This document shows positions 1 through 11,017 of a stretch of 64,000 nucleotides of DNA, piece by piece. The notes beneath the pieces are model-generated. The model made no database searches and was not told the origin of the DNA. It worked only from the letters and a program-made list of their open reading frames with translations. Source of the DNA: Paguma larvata. Lineage: Eukaryota > Chordata > Mammalia > Carnivora > Viverridae. The stretch lies in the NCBI GenBank assembly GCA_030068075.1, contig CM057837.1, positions 19,375,691 to 19,439,690 on the forward strand. Reading direction: 5' to 3'. The translations under genes and the position numbers were made by a program. The first letter of the stretch is position 1. The number at the start of each line of letters is the position of its first letter.

Positions 1-245
1 CACAGAAACAGACAAGGGATGAACGACGCCAGAGGCTACAGGAGGGGGTGAGGGCCAGTTACTGTCATGGGAACAGGGCCTCCTTCTGGGAGCCTGAAAA
101 TGTTTTAGAACCAGATAGCGATGGTGGTTGCACAGTATCGTGAATGGACTAAATGGTCACTTTACAGTGTTAAAATGGTGACTTTTATGTATGTATCTTT
201 CACCACCAAATTTAATTAGTTTAAAAAATAATGTCCTTCCCTCAC
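1..245 (+). mobile_element. L1 3' UTR fragment
   Basis: 'gatgaacgacgccagaggct', 'gaaaatgttttagaaccaga', 'tagcgatggtggttgcacag' and 'gttaaaatggtgacttttat' match the end of old L1 3' UTRs. It continues to the left of the window. Confidence 0.85.
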
Positions 246-283
246 CTATCAAATGGAACTTTTCATTAAAATAATCAATTCTA

Positions 284-476
284 GGGGGCGCCTGGATGGC
301 TCAGTCGGTTGAGCGTCCAACTGGCTCAAGTCATGATCTCACAGTGGGTTCGAGCTCCGCGTCAGCTCTGTGCTCTGTGCTGACAGCTCAGAGACTGGAG
401 CCTGCTTCCAATTCTGTGTCTCCCTCTCTCTCTCCACACCCTTCTCAAAACTAAATATTTTTTAAAAAAATTTTTA
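284..476 (+). mobile_element. CAN SINE (felid type), antisense to DOCK1
   Basis: Head ggggcgcctggatggctcag. Tail aaactaaatattttttaaaa. An imperfect duplication around 'aataatc...ctag' flanks it. Confidence 0.94.
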
Positions 477-889
477 AATAATAATAATCCTAGAACCATT
501 CCTAGTGACTCAGAATCCTTGCCATTCGAGCTGTAACACATGTGACTGACCTGCACGATGGGTTCTAGCGGTGACAGACAAACGCCTTGGAAACAGGCTG
601 GTACCTCAAACTGGTTCTAAAATGAGGCATGAAATTAGTCATCATCATAATGATTCCGATGTCACTGGTTCACTGGGACAGCTACGTCTCACCTGAAGCA
701 AGCCGCTACCAATGCCAATGTTTTAATTAAGCAAGGTGTAATACAATGCACACCACGGTAGAAATCCAAGGAAACCAGAAAAGAGAGCTACCCCAATGTC
801 CCCAATACCGTCATTGTCCCCAATGCCACTCTGAATACCCCTTCATCTTCTGCTATAGTTGTATCGCCAATTCATGCCTTAGCATTTAC
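477..889. other. Intronic stretch, nothing recognised
   Basis: About 400 bp with no named element. Confidence 0.5.
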
Positions 890-1076
890 ATTTTTTTAAT
901 GTGACACAGAGTGTGGGGGGAAAGGGGAAGAGAGAGGGAGACGCAGAATCGGAAGCAGGCTCCAGGCTCTGAACCGTCAGCACAGAGCCCGACATGGGGC
1001 TTGAACTCATAAACTACGAGATCATGACCTGAGCCAAAGTCGGACGCTTAACCGACTGAGCCACCCAAGTGCCCCT
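890..1076 (-). mobile_element. CAN SINE (felid type), same strand as DOCK1
   Basis: Full body ending in gccacccaagtgcccct. The flanks 'gcattta' and 'acattta' may be the duplication. Confidence 0.94.
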
Positions 1077-1269
1077 CAGGTAACATTTACTATATAGGTC
1101 AAAAGATTTAAAACATGAACATCCAGATTCATAACTTCTGAAGAATGCTCTCAGAGACAGAATGGGTAATTTTTATAAATGTTGCCAAAATAAAGAAAAA
1201 GTCTTTGGTTATGAAATTAAAAATACTTCCATGGGACAGCCTCTTCTCCTCCAAAGGAAAAGCTGGCCA

Positions 1270-1488
1270 GGGAAACTAATTACCACCAAGCCCAGACACC
1301 AGGATTCGGCAATGTCTGTCACCCACCCCTGGGGAGTCCCCTCACCCCACAGCCACCCTGTGCCTCATGTAAATACCCCACCCCTGGAAAGGCAGAAGCC
1401 AGCCTCACCTCCACACAGTCACATTCTGAGGGACTCGGGTTAGGGCAACAGATGAATCTGGGGACACAATTCAATCCATAACACAGCT
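1270..1488 (-). mobile_element. MaLR-type LTR (MLT1-like)
   Basis: On the minus strand: aattgtgtccccagattcat, 'ctgttgccctaacccgagtc', 'cctcagaatgtgactgtgtg'. This is the 5' part of an MLT1 LTR, in the transcribed orientation of DOCK1. Confidence 0.7.
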
Positions 1489-1828
1489 GTTCCATCTTCT
1501 CCCTCCTTTATGCAAACACATTTATTAATTAAAAAAAGGCATGTTTCTTGTACTTAATGGCATTCTCATCGTTATAAACTGTTGCAACCTAGAGCACTGA
1601 AAAGGGGTCCCTTGAATGAAATGCAAGCAAAAGTAGGGGAAGCTCAAAATCGGCCAACAAAACTTCTTTCAAAAGTTCCTTCTCCAAACATCCTCACACC
1701 AACCACAGAGAACACAAGCTCCCATGGGGACGGCACACGGACGCCCTACTGACCTGACCACAGGCAATGACTCCTCCCTGCAATCCCGGGAATCAGCACT
1801 TGGTGATTACAAACCACTGGTTAAGAGA

Positions 1829-2073
1829 GGGCGCCTGGGTGGTTCAGTCAGTTAAGCATCCAACGTCGGCTCAGGACATGATCTCACCACTTGTGAGTTT
1901 GAGCCCCGCATCAGGCTCTGTGCTGACGGCTCAGAACCTGGAGCGTGCTTCGGATTCTGCATCCCTCTCTCTGCCCTGCCCCCACTTGCATGCGATCTCT
2001 CTCTCTCTCTCTCTCAAACATAAATAAAACATAAAAAAGAATTAAAATAATAAATAAAATTAAATTTAAAAAA
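1829..2073 (+). mobile_element. CAN SINE (felid type), antisense to DOCK1
   Basis: Head gggcgcctgggtggttcagt, CT tract and long A-rich tail. Flanks 'accactggttaagagag' and 'acccaccggttatgagag' form a diverged duplication. Confidence 0.95.
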
Positions 2074-2090
2074 CCCACCGGTTATGAGAG

Positions 2091-2944
2091 GTTAGACTCC
2101 ACGCCCTGAGGGCAGAGAACTTGCACCTCTGCAGGACTGTACCTACCATGCCCCACGTGGCACCCGGCCTGCAGGAACGGGTGACCTCTACAAGGTCAAC
2201 ATACACTTGTAGAATGAATCGGAAGAGACTTATCATGTTGGGTGTTTTGTTCAGTTCTTGGTGGCTGCTGCAGGAGGAGGGAACGTGCCCAGGGCACACG
2301 GACAGCAAGCTCAAATTCCAGACAACCACACATTCCCATTTACAAGGAGCAAGTCAAGGCGCCCGGATGTACAGGCCAAGGCTCTTGAGTTCTGGCTCTG
2401 TGGCAGCATACAGAGCAGGCGCCACGGATGGGGCCGCCCTGTGGATAAGAAGCTGGGTGGTCAGGGAAGCGGCCTCTGTGCACACACTCGGCTGCCCCTA
2501 CCCATGCTCAGCCCACTGTGTTCCCCTCGTGGGCTTCCCCTCCGTCCTCCAAGCTAGCTCGTGAACCCCATGAGCTGAGACCAGCTTCGTTCAAGCCCTA
2601 CCTCCTCTTGTGCCCGAGGCCGCCTCCCCACATGTGGGCACATTGCTTCCAGGTGGAAGGTTCTTCCTCCCCCTCTCCTTTGCCGTTAACGCCCCCACTT
2701 GCTCAGTGTGTCTTCCAGTGGGACGTCACCCGCAGCCCGGCAATGCTCCTCCAGGGCGAAGGGGCTGTTTTTCCTGGGAAACAGGGAGCAGGTGCTACAC
2801 TTTCCCACATGGCCCTGAAGGCCTGGCAGTGCTCCCTGCAGAGAAAGCCACCTGGCAAGCCAGCGCGGCCCAGTCACACTCCCTGCTGACGGCCCTCTAG
2901 GGATCACAACCGGAAGAGGCCCAAGTCCCCTGCAACTTTCACTG
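2091..2944. other. Intronic stretch, unassigned
   Basis: GC-moderate, perhaps a leftward continuation of L2; chance open frames on both strands. Confidence 0.4.
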
Positions 2945-3189
2945 ACGCACGAGGCCATCCACAGTCTGGCCGCTCCCCACCAACTTCTCCGCCTCCCAAA
3001 GCTGTGCTCTATTTCCTTCTAGATTCCTGAAGAAGCCAGGTGGTCCCGCTCCTCGCCTTCTGCTGTGCCTCCGAACTCCTTCCCCAGACACCCTGCACTG
3101 GGACTCCACCAGTCCTCCTCTGTGACACACAGACACCCCCCCAAGACAGAGATGGGGCGAGTGTGACCACAACCTGCTGTCACCTCTCT
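2945..3189 (+). mobile_element. L2 LINE fragment
   Basis: 'acgaggccatccacagtctg', 'gccgctccccaccaacttct' and 'cctccgaactccttccccag' fit the L2 'aaggccctgcatgatctggcc' region. Diverged. Confidence 0.6.
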
Positions 3190-3540
3190 GTATCAACTTG
3201 GCTCAGCTATCACACCCAGCTGTTCAATCAAACATTAGTCTCGATGTTGCTGGGAAGGTAATTTGTCCATGTGACTAATATCGACACTCAAGTGACTTGA
3301 AGAAAAGGAGAACGTTCTGGGAAAGCTGAGTGGGCCTGATCCCATGAGCTGAATGAGGTTAAGAAAAGAACTGGGGTTTCCCCGGGGAAGAAAACCTTGC
3401 ACCTGAAGACTGCACAGGCAGCTCAGGCTACGTATTCCAGACCGGCCCTGGTGCCGCACAATCACGCAAACCAGTCCCCTGGGATGAATGTATACCCGCT
3501 GGTTCTGTGTTCTAGCCGACACCACGGACTGGGAACCCCT
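3190..3540 (+). repeat. Old interspersed repeat, LTR-like, family uncertain
   Basis: 'tgtatcaacttggctcagct', 'gttcaatcaaacattagtct', 'gggcctgatcccatgagctg', 'gcacctgaagactgcacagg' and 'atacccgctggttctgtgtt' follow a known mammalian repeat pattern (a solitary-LTR-type sequence ending 'gttggttctgtttctc'). I cannot name the family confidently. Confidence 0.5.
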
Positions 3541-3930
3541 CCGTGAACATCTCCACCGCAGCCCTAAATGGGCTTACCTGCCCACCCCCCGCACCAAGCA
3601 TGCCTGGAGGAGAGGGCATCACCTAGCCCTGCGGGGTCCTCCCAGCCCTGCGCAGCCCTGACGAGACACTTGGCGACGAGCCACGGGACAGAATGCATCG
3701 GTGCTTAGGAATCGCATGCTGAGACCCAAAAGGGGAAAACCAAACAGTGCTCGGCCACCTTCAAAGGCACGGAGCCCTCCCCTGGCATGATTTAGGGCCT
3801 CATTCATTAACTCACCCACTTACTCCGTCACCTGCACTGATTAACTGAAAAGACAGGTCAGATCCCAAAAATGGGCAGCTGAGGAACTGAACCCTCTGGA
3901 AGAAACCTGGCAGGTATGGGGGTTTTCTTC

Positions 3931-4001
3931 TTCTTTTTTTCTAAGTTTATTTATTTATTTTGAGAGAGAGAGAGAGAAGCATGAGTGACAGAGACAGAGG
4001 C
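3931..4001 (-). mobile_element. Truncated CAN SINE (tail end only)
   Basis: Only the T-rich tail complement and GAGAGA stretch remain, followed by gcatgagtgacagagacaga. The head is missing. Confidence 0.7.
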
Positions 4002-4028
4002 CCTCTTCTTCTTTTTAATAAAAGTTTT

Positions 4029-4184
4029 GGGGTGCCTGGGTGGCTCAATGGGTTAAATGTCCAGCTCTTGGTTTCGGCTCAGGCCATGATCTCATGGTTT
4101 GAGCCCCACATTGGGCTTGGTGCTGTCAGAACAAGGTTGCTTGAGATTCTCTCTCCCCGCTCTCTTCCCCTGCACCTCTCCCAT

Positions 4185-4230
<46 letters not shown>

Positions 4231-4252
4231 AAATAAATTAAAAAAAAAAAGT
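4029..4252 (+). mobile_element. CAN SINE with long (CT)n
   Basis: Head ggggtgcctgggtggctcaa. The CT tract at 4189-4228 is about 20 dinucleotides. Flank aaagttttg precedes (4021-4028 region) and follows the A tail. Confidence 0.95.
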
Positions 4253-4253
4253 T

Positions 4254-5261
4254 TTGACCGCTAAGGGAGGTGTCATCATTGACCACTGGGCAGACAGTGG
4301 ATCTCAGTCTCCTTCAGGCCTGAGGACCTCAACGGTGGCCCCACACAAACAGGAGATTCATGGAAAAGGCAACATGAATTCATTTCATTTGACTTCTCCC
4401 AAAATGTGGCTTCCAATATGTTTCCTCCAGCAACGCTAAAAGAAATGAAATGTACCTCTCATGTTTCCTTGTCCTAGACACAACTCAAATAAATACTGCA
4501 TTATTTGAAAGAGCCATCACGCTTATTTTCAGACGCAATAACAGAAATGAGACGTTAATTTTAACTAAAACAAGAGCTTCTATCAAGACGTAAAACCAGA
4601 GTAAATTTTAAAAAAAACAACAACAATGTTGAGGGATCTACCGTGCACATGAACAGGAGTCAGGCTAAAACCTTTTAGTAATTTCTGATAAGTCCGTTTA
4701 ACACAGACATGAGGGTGACAACGCTGTTTGCAAAATGGGGGAAGGGAGACTGGTATTTTACTCCAGAAGAAGTCAAAGCTGCTCCCCAAATTGACTGAGG
4801 GATAGAGCAAATGCCAGAGGAAATGACAGTACACAGTGGAATAATAAGCAGAAAGGACAAAAGCACCCACTTCCAATTTATAAAAGGTTTGTTATTTGAA
4901 GACTCCACGGTGTGCCTGAGCACATGACAAAAAGAAGTCTGAGGCACTGGATGGCAGCTAAGTGGCGATGAACTTAAATAAGATTCGAAGTAAGTTTCAC
5001 AATCCCACTTGTAATTGCCACCGTCAAACGTGGAAACCGGCGAGCTTTCACTCTGTGTTTGTATAGGATGATTCACAGTGAAGTGGAGGAAAATCTGAAA
5101 TCATGAAAGCAACGGCAAGAAAATAATTCCATTTATTGGAAAATGAAATGACAAGATCGAGAATATTCAATAATGCAGCCCAGGATCTTGGAAAGTCTAG
5201 AATTTGACAAACACAACAGCATATAAAAGTAAAGGTATGGAGAAAAAGCTCAGGGGGAAGT
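4254..5261. other. Intronic stretch, nothing recognised
   Basis: 1 kb of mixed composition without a named element. Confidence 0.5.
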
Positions 5262-5325
5262 GCTATCCCACTGTATGTTAACTAACTAGCATTTAAATAA
5301 AAACAAAAACAAAAAAACAGAAAAA
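5262..5325 (+). mobile_element. L1 3' terminus (carnivore type), truncated
   Basis: 'cactgtatgttaactaacta' then 'gcatttaaataaaaacaaaa' is the terminal carnivore L1 3' UTR and A tail. Confidence 0.75.
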
Positions 5326-5379
5326 CTGGGACTCCTCGTTAACGTCCAACATATATGTTTGTATGAAGCATCATTTGTC

Positions 5380-5600
5380 TTTTTTTTTTTTCACGTTTAT
5401 TTATTTTGAGAGAGACAGACAGACAGACAGAGAGTGAGCAGGGGAGGGGCAGAGAGAGAAGGAGATAGAGAATGTGAAGCAGGCTCCAGGCTCTGAGCTG
5501 TCAGCACAGAGCCCAATGGAGGGCTCGAACTCATGAACCAAGAGATCATGACCTGAGCCAAAGTTGGACGTCCAACCAACGGAGCCACCCAGGTGCCCCT
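5380..5600 (-). mobile_element. CAN SINE (felid type), same strand as DOCK1
   Basis: Long T tail, (gaca)n, full body and head complement gccacccaggtgcccct. Flanks 'gaagcatcatttgtct' and 'aaagcaccatttatgtct' form a diverged duplication. Confidence 0.96.
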
Positions 5601-6347
5601 ATAAAGCACCATTTATGTCTTTGAAGACCAATACCAACATTATTTCTGTTCTAGTTTATACAGATGGCCATAAAGGATGCAAATTCCTAGCTCTGTGGTG
5701 CTCCATGCATTGCATCGAGTAACCTCTAAAAGGCTCACTACAATCAGACCACACAGAGCACTTGAGAGGAGGGACACACCATGTTTCTTGACAATGAAGT
5801 CTGTGAAAGAACAAACTTCCCTTCAATGTCCTCACACTTGAGAAGCCCCCCAATCCCACCCAGAGTTAGCCCTTGACTAGTTCCTGGAAGAGTGTCCAGG
5901 ATTTCTCAAAGACCCCCTGGACCACAATCCACCCCGAGAGCTCCAGGGATGACCCTCCCCCCACTCAGTAGTCTCCCCAGGATGGGTCCAAACAGCAGCC
6001 CCCACTCTCCTACCACACGAACACCATGGACTGTGCCCAGCGTGAATTTCTGGAACTTGGTCAACGTCCGGTTAAATCTTCTAAAGAATGACCATTCTAT
6101 CTTACTCGTTGCTCTAAACACAGTAGAAATTCTCAGCATCCACTTGAGAAGTCGATGTGTCATATGCTGCTTGGAAAATTACAAGCCCGTATTCTGAAAA
6201 CCCTGATTACTTTGTCAACTGTGGTGTGAGTCTAAGTACACACGTAGCATGAACAAAGGGCCTTCTGTAAAAAGGATAGTGCTCTAAGAACCAGCTACAG
6301 TGTGCCTTTCCTTCCGCCCAAACCCGATCAAGGACCTTCACCTTATG
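5601..6347. other. Intronic stretch, nothing recognised
   Basis: No repeat or coding signal seen. Confidence 0.5.
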
Positions 6348-6370
6348 GAACATTCTGGAACTTTCTGGAG
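6348..6370. promoter_or_regulatory. Near-perfect five-unit heat-shock-element-like array
   Basis: GAA at 6348, TTC at 6353, GAA at 6358, TTC at 6363, then GAG at 6368, all with 2-nt spacing: 14 of 15 specified bases match. HSF-type architecture. Confidence 0.45.
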
Positions 6371-6439
6371 CCCATCACGAATGCCTCTTGCCACATCCAC
6401 TCCTAGACACCCAGCTGCCTTTTGTCCAAAAAGTCAGGT

Positions 6440-7070
6440 GACCCTGGATCTAAGGTAGGCCCTCATTTTTTCGATGAGAGAATTTTACATTCCATGCACT
6501 TCAAATATATTTACTTTTCTAGATACAGATGAAAACCAAGAGTCCACTTACAATACTTGACTAATGTAACTGCATTCCCTCTAACATCACAGTATAAGAA
6601 TATTAATTTAGAAATATTTTTGTCCACGCTCACATTTGATGGAACTGTTTTATGCTAACTTTTTACTCGCATCTTTCAGAGAAGTATCTTAATCACCACC
6701 AACACCCACTTTTGGTCTTCATTTTACAACAATCCAAAATGTTTCTAAGATGGTACTTTTTATGAAACACAGTAAATTATTTCCCAAGCCTCGAGTCCCC
6801 ACTTATATAATATTCAGGGTTTTATTTTGCTTTAGTTTCATATTCATGATGGCTCATGATCTCAGCAATGTGACCAGTTATTCTATTTAAAACGACCTTG
6901 GAAAGGTGTATTATAATGACATCTAACCCTTGTGTTTACGCAATCAGGAAACCGTCAAAGGTATGTTAAATTTCTTTGGCCCTTTTTCATCAACCCTGCT
7001 AGGTAACTTCTAAACTCATGGCAAACCCAACATCACATCTTCAAGCCAATGTGCTGTAGTGGGTTTAACA
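6440..7070. promoter_or_regulatory. AT-rich repeat-poor block (possible conserved non-coding element)
   Basis: Low CpG, no repeat recognised, many TAAT and ATTT motifs and one acattcca (TEAD-type). Listed as a possibility only. Confidence 0.2.
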
Positions 7071-8107
7071 AAAAATAATGAGAAAGATGTCACAGGGACT
7101 CAGAGAGAAGGCTACTGAGCTTTGGGGGCCTACTGCGGGAGGCAACCATGGGGTGTGCAGGAACTGGCCATTCCCTGTGGAAACCAGGTCGAGTCTCTGT
7201 TCCTGCATGTGGGGGCTTCTCCAGTCCTGGTTGGTAGAACCCGACAGCAATTTCCACCAACTTCCGCAGCCCCCAGGATGGAGGGGCCCCGCGTTCTTCT
7301 CACTGGTATCCTCTTACGTTCCCTCCCTCGGGACGCCCCCAAGAGCTGAGACTAGTATTTTCCCACATCCACAGCACCTCCCAGAGTATCTGGCTTGAGT
7401 TGGTGCTGGGAAACACTTATGGAATGAATCATGTATGAATGAAATCACTCAAAGGAGTAGGGGAGGCAGAGCCCCCAGAGGTGAAATTTGGGGAACACGA
7501 ACTCATGGGTCTTAATTACCCGTGTGCAACCCAGGATTATCGACTGTGTTAAATAAGAAACATGGAGGATACGAAGTAATTCTGTAGCAGCCAGAAGTTT
7601 TAAAAATTTAGACCCGTTCCCTATTATGAGATTGGGACCCTCTTACTCTAAGAAAGTAAGAGAGGCAGTTCTTAAATAACATGATGGTGACAATAAATGG
7701 CAGTTGGTTTTTCTCGTCATTTATCACCAAGAGACAGAAGACACAGCACTCTGCTGTCTCCCTGACAGAACACAACCTCGGCTTACACACTCCCTGCCCC
7801 AGTCTGACCACTGACACATCTCCACGCTTGGGGCAGTGCCTGCCAAATGTAGAGTGGCTCCAACATATCTAAGGAATCCAATTTTTTTGTTGGTGGCCAT
7901 TTGTCCTCACCGGCCCGTGAGCATCTACTGAAGGTTGTGTAAGTAGACCCAGGAAGCCCATGCAGTACAGACGGCCAAGGGCTAAGACGGGCTTTTACCT
8001 CCCATTCTTCCCTTATCCTTCCCCAAAGTCCAGACACGAGGCCTCTCCATGCTGCAGAGGCCAGCATTCAAGGGGGTAAGAATCAGGTTTGGGGAGGATA
8101 ATGGGCT
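7071..8107. other. Intronic stretch, nothing further recognised
   Basis: Mixed composition; only the L2-like remnant noted separately. Confidence 0.5.
7370..7442 (+). mobile_element. L2 or MIR 3'-end remnant
   Basis: 'gcacctcccagagtatctgg', then 'gttggtgctgggaaacac' and 'tggaatgaatcatgtatga' resemble the shared L2/MIR 3' terminus. Weak. Confidence 0.4.
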
Positions 8108-8123
8108 AAAATCCAGAGACTCG

Positions 8124-8248
8124 GGGTGCCTGGGTGGCTCAGTCAGTTAAACGTCCAACTCTTTACTTCGGGTCAGGTCGTGATCCCACAGGTCATGAAT
8201 ATAAGCCCTGTGTAGGCCCCGTGTTGTCAGCACAGAGCCTGCTTTGGA

Positions 8249-8287
<39 letters not shown>

Positions 8288-8413
8288 ACTTCCCTGCTCA
8301 TGCTCTGTCTCTCTCAAGAATAAATAAATTATTTAAAAACAAAAAGTTTAAAAAACTAAAAAAGTGAAATGAAATAAATTTAATTTAATTTAATTTAATT
8401 TAATTTAATTTAA
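8124..8413 (+). mobile_element. CAN SINE with an expanded tail
   Basis: Body 8124 to about 8345, then an A-rich tail ending in a (TAATT)n run at 8377-8412. Exact duplication aaaatccagagact at 8108-8121 and 8414-8427 shows the microsatellite is part of the insertion. Confidence 0.96.
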
Positions 8414-8427
8414 AAAATCCAGAGACT

Positions 8428-9404
8428 GGAATATGGGGTGATCCACAAACCAGGAATCACAGGCAGTGCAGTCTCGTCTTGTATCCCAGATAGACCACAG
8501 AGCAGCCATAAGGCACTGTCCTACCCCCAGCTCACTTTTGCAAGATTCTGTTCCCCCCGTGGTGGGTGTCCCAGCTTCCCTGAGGGCACAAGGGCTTTGC
8601 ACAAAATCTACTGTAATGTCTGAGCTCTGTCCCTTGAATATAGACTTCCTCATGGAAACTCAGCGAAAGATATGGCAAACTAGTATTTCCTAGAGATAGT
8701 AACTTGTGTTTTGCTCTCATCGACAAATGACACAGGAAACGGTAGATGGTGTTACTGTCCAATCCCCCCACTGCCGTGTCGGGAAGACAGTCCCTGCTCT
8801 GCTAGACAGAATACTGCACCCGTGGGGGCCTCGGCGACATTTCTGTTTCCATTTGGGCTCCCAAGAAGAAGCTTCTAGCCTCCGAGAAGATGGCTGCAAC
8901 CCCATTATTGCTCAGAAGCCCATCTGGGGAGAGGTTCTTCTACACCACAATTCAATTTAACACCTTGCCATGCTAGTGAGAGAGAGGCCATGAGCCAGGT
9001 ATCCATATTTAACAAAAATAAAACAGGAGACGATTACAATGAGGCAGCCAGACGCCTCTGGAACCCAAGTGCAGTGGAGAACACACACGTTTAGCTTACA
9101 GTGGCTTTATACATTAGCTTCCTTATTGCAATGTGTAACAATCACTCACCAATGAAGAAGTAATTAATTTCAAGTCATGAAACATCCATGATACGGCCAG
9201 GAAATTATTAGAGGAAGGATTTATGGATAAAGAAGATTAAAAAAATAGCACCTTTTAGTCTTCAAATGAAGGGACAATATTAAATATTAACTAATGAGAT
9301 TTAGGAAGATTTAGATTCATTAAGAATACTAATATTTTAGGGGCACTATAATAATAGAGAAAAAAGTATAAACATCTATTAAAGCGAAAAATCTCATCAT
9401 TCTT
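8428..9404. other. Intronic stretch, nothing recognised
   Basis: About 1 kb without a named repeat. The right half (9000-9400) is AT-rich. Confidence 0.5.
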
Positions 9405-9585
9405 GGGGCGTCTGGGTGGCCCAGTCAGTTGAGCATCTGACTCTAGATTTCAGCTCAGGTCATGATCCCAGGGTCATGGGATCGAGCTCGGCATCGGGCA
9501 CCACACTGAGCATGAAGCCTGCTTAAGATTCTCTCGCCTTCTGCTTCTGTCCTGCTCCCTCTTGAAAATAAAAATAAGAATAAAA
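9405..9585 (+). mobile_element. CAN SINE, older subfamily, antisense to DOCK1
   Basis: The head is ggggcgtctgggtggcccag; the body has gatcccagggtcatgggatc, characteristic of the older CAN SINE group. Flank 'ctcatcatt' repeated on both sides. Confidence 0.93.
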
Positions 9586-10800
9586 CCTCATCATTATTAT
9601 GACAAGAGCCAGCAGCTCCATAGCGTGGTCAGAAGAGCATCTAGCGAGTCTGACCCCCGGTTAGCCCACAGCAAAGTGGTTGCCGAGAACATATTTTCTC
9701 TGTGTCACAACACAATGAGGGCCAGAAAAATGACTCAGTTCTAAAGCTTTAAAAAGCTTCTTAAAGATTTTAAAGTAACTTTTAATGGGTTTTCCTTTCT
9801 CTTCTATGTATCACAGGTATTTGTTTGGAAGATTAAGAAATCACCTTAGGAAAAACAGAAAACAGAACTCACTAATCATCTTCCATTTAGCCTTTTATAC
9901 GAGTGCACAGGGAAATCACTTGCAATCACATCCATTAGAAAGAATTCACATTGTTCCGCTGTTGTATTATCCACCGTCAGGAAGCACACTTCCGCACCAG
10001 GACACTCGGGGAGTGCGCATTAAGTCCTGTAGCATTAAGTCCTATTTTCACAGCCAGAGAGTTGCTCCCATGTAAGCAATCAAGTCGGGAACGCAAACCA
10101 ACGGCGGCACAGCGAGGGGAGAAGGCAAGCCCTGGGGCCACTCGAGGAGGCGGCACCGTGGAGGACCGCGCTCCCCAGCCACCTGGGAGGCGTCCTGGAC
10201 AGTCGTGGCACCAGGAGTGTCATCTCTCCTTGAACGTCAGTGGCAGGTGCATTTTCAGAATAATTTCTGGTCTCCAGCTCACGTATTCATTTGTTCACAA
10301 GGTGATGGCGCCGTGGCACGCCAGGCCGTGGGCTCAACGGCCAGTTTTCAGCTGATAGGGAAATGGAAGTGCAAACGACAATCGCCAACACACCTGCTCG
10401 CCGCGGCTCAGTAATGGAGAGTCCTTGGCAGAGGACTCTGGGAAGCAGCAGCGTGGAGCACAGGGCGCCAGGGCAAACTGGAACGAGCGGCTTCCACACT
10501 GAGTTTCGGAGGTGACCGGCAGGCCCCCCGGAGAGACGAGGAGAGCGTGCATTCCGGGGAAAGAGACCCTTGCAGGTGAAGACTCGAAGACAGGCAAGAG
10601 CGTAGCACGGGCAGGGAATGAGCAGCCCCTTCTGGGGCCACGTGTGGAGACAGGAGGGGGTGAGGGGGAAGCGAGGGAGCAGGCTAGCTGACAGGTGCTC
10701 AGAGCCAGCAGGGAGGGGACATGCATGGGGGGGAGGGGACAGAAGCTCAGGGCTCATCCTGACCCCTACTGCTCCTGTCACACACAAGGTGTCATTTCTA
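9586..10800. other. Intronic stretch, unassigned
   Basis: No named repeat. 10100-10790 is GC-rich with overlapping chance open frames; a direct repeat 'gcattaagtcct' occurs at 10017 and 10032. Confidence 0.45.
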
Positions 10801-11017
10801 TTTTTTTTTTTTTAACATTTGTTGTTGTTGTTTTTTAATCATTTTGAAAGACAGAAAGAGAGCAAGCAAGCACAAGCGAGGGAGAGCAGAGACAGGAAGA
10901 GAGAATTCCAAGCAGGCTCTACACAGTCAGCGTGCAGCCCAACGTGGGGCTCGATCTTATGACCTGAGCTGAAATCGAGACTCAGATGCTTAACCAACGG
11001 AGCCACCCAGGCGCCCC
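10801..11017 (-). mobile_element. CAN SINE, same strand as DOCK1
   Basis: A diverged copy with T13 tail and a short (gtt)n. Flanks 'gtgtcatttcta' and 'ctgtcatttctta' are a diverged duplication. Confidence 0.94.

Noticed and set aside
4583..5076. Overlapping open frames of 97 and 133 codons on the minus strand
   Set aside because: No protein family resemblance and no splice phase compatible with DOCK1; AT-mixed intron.
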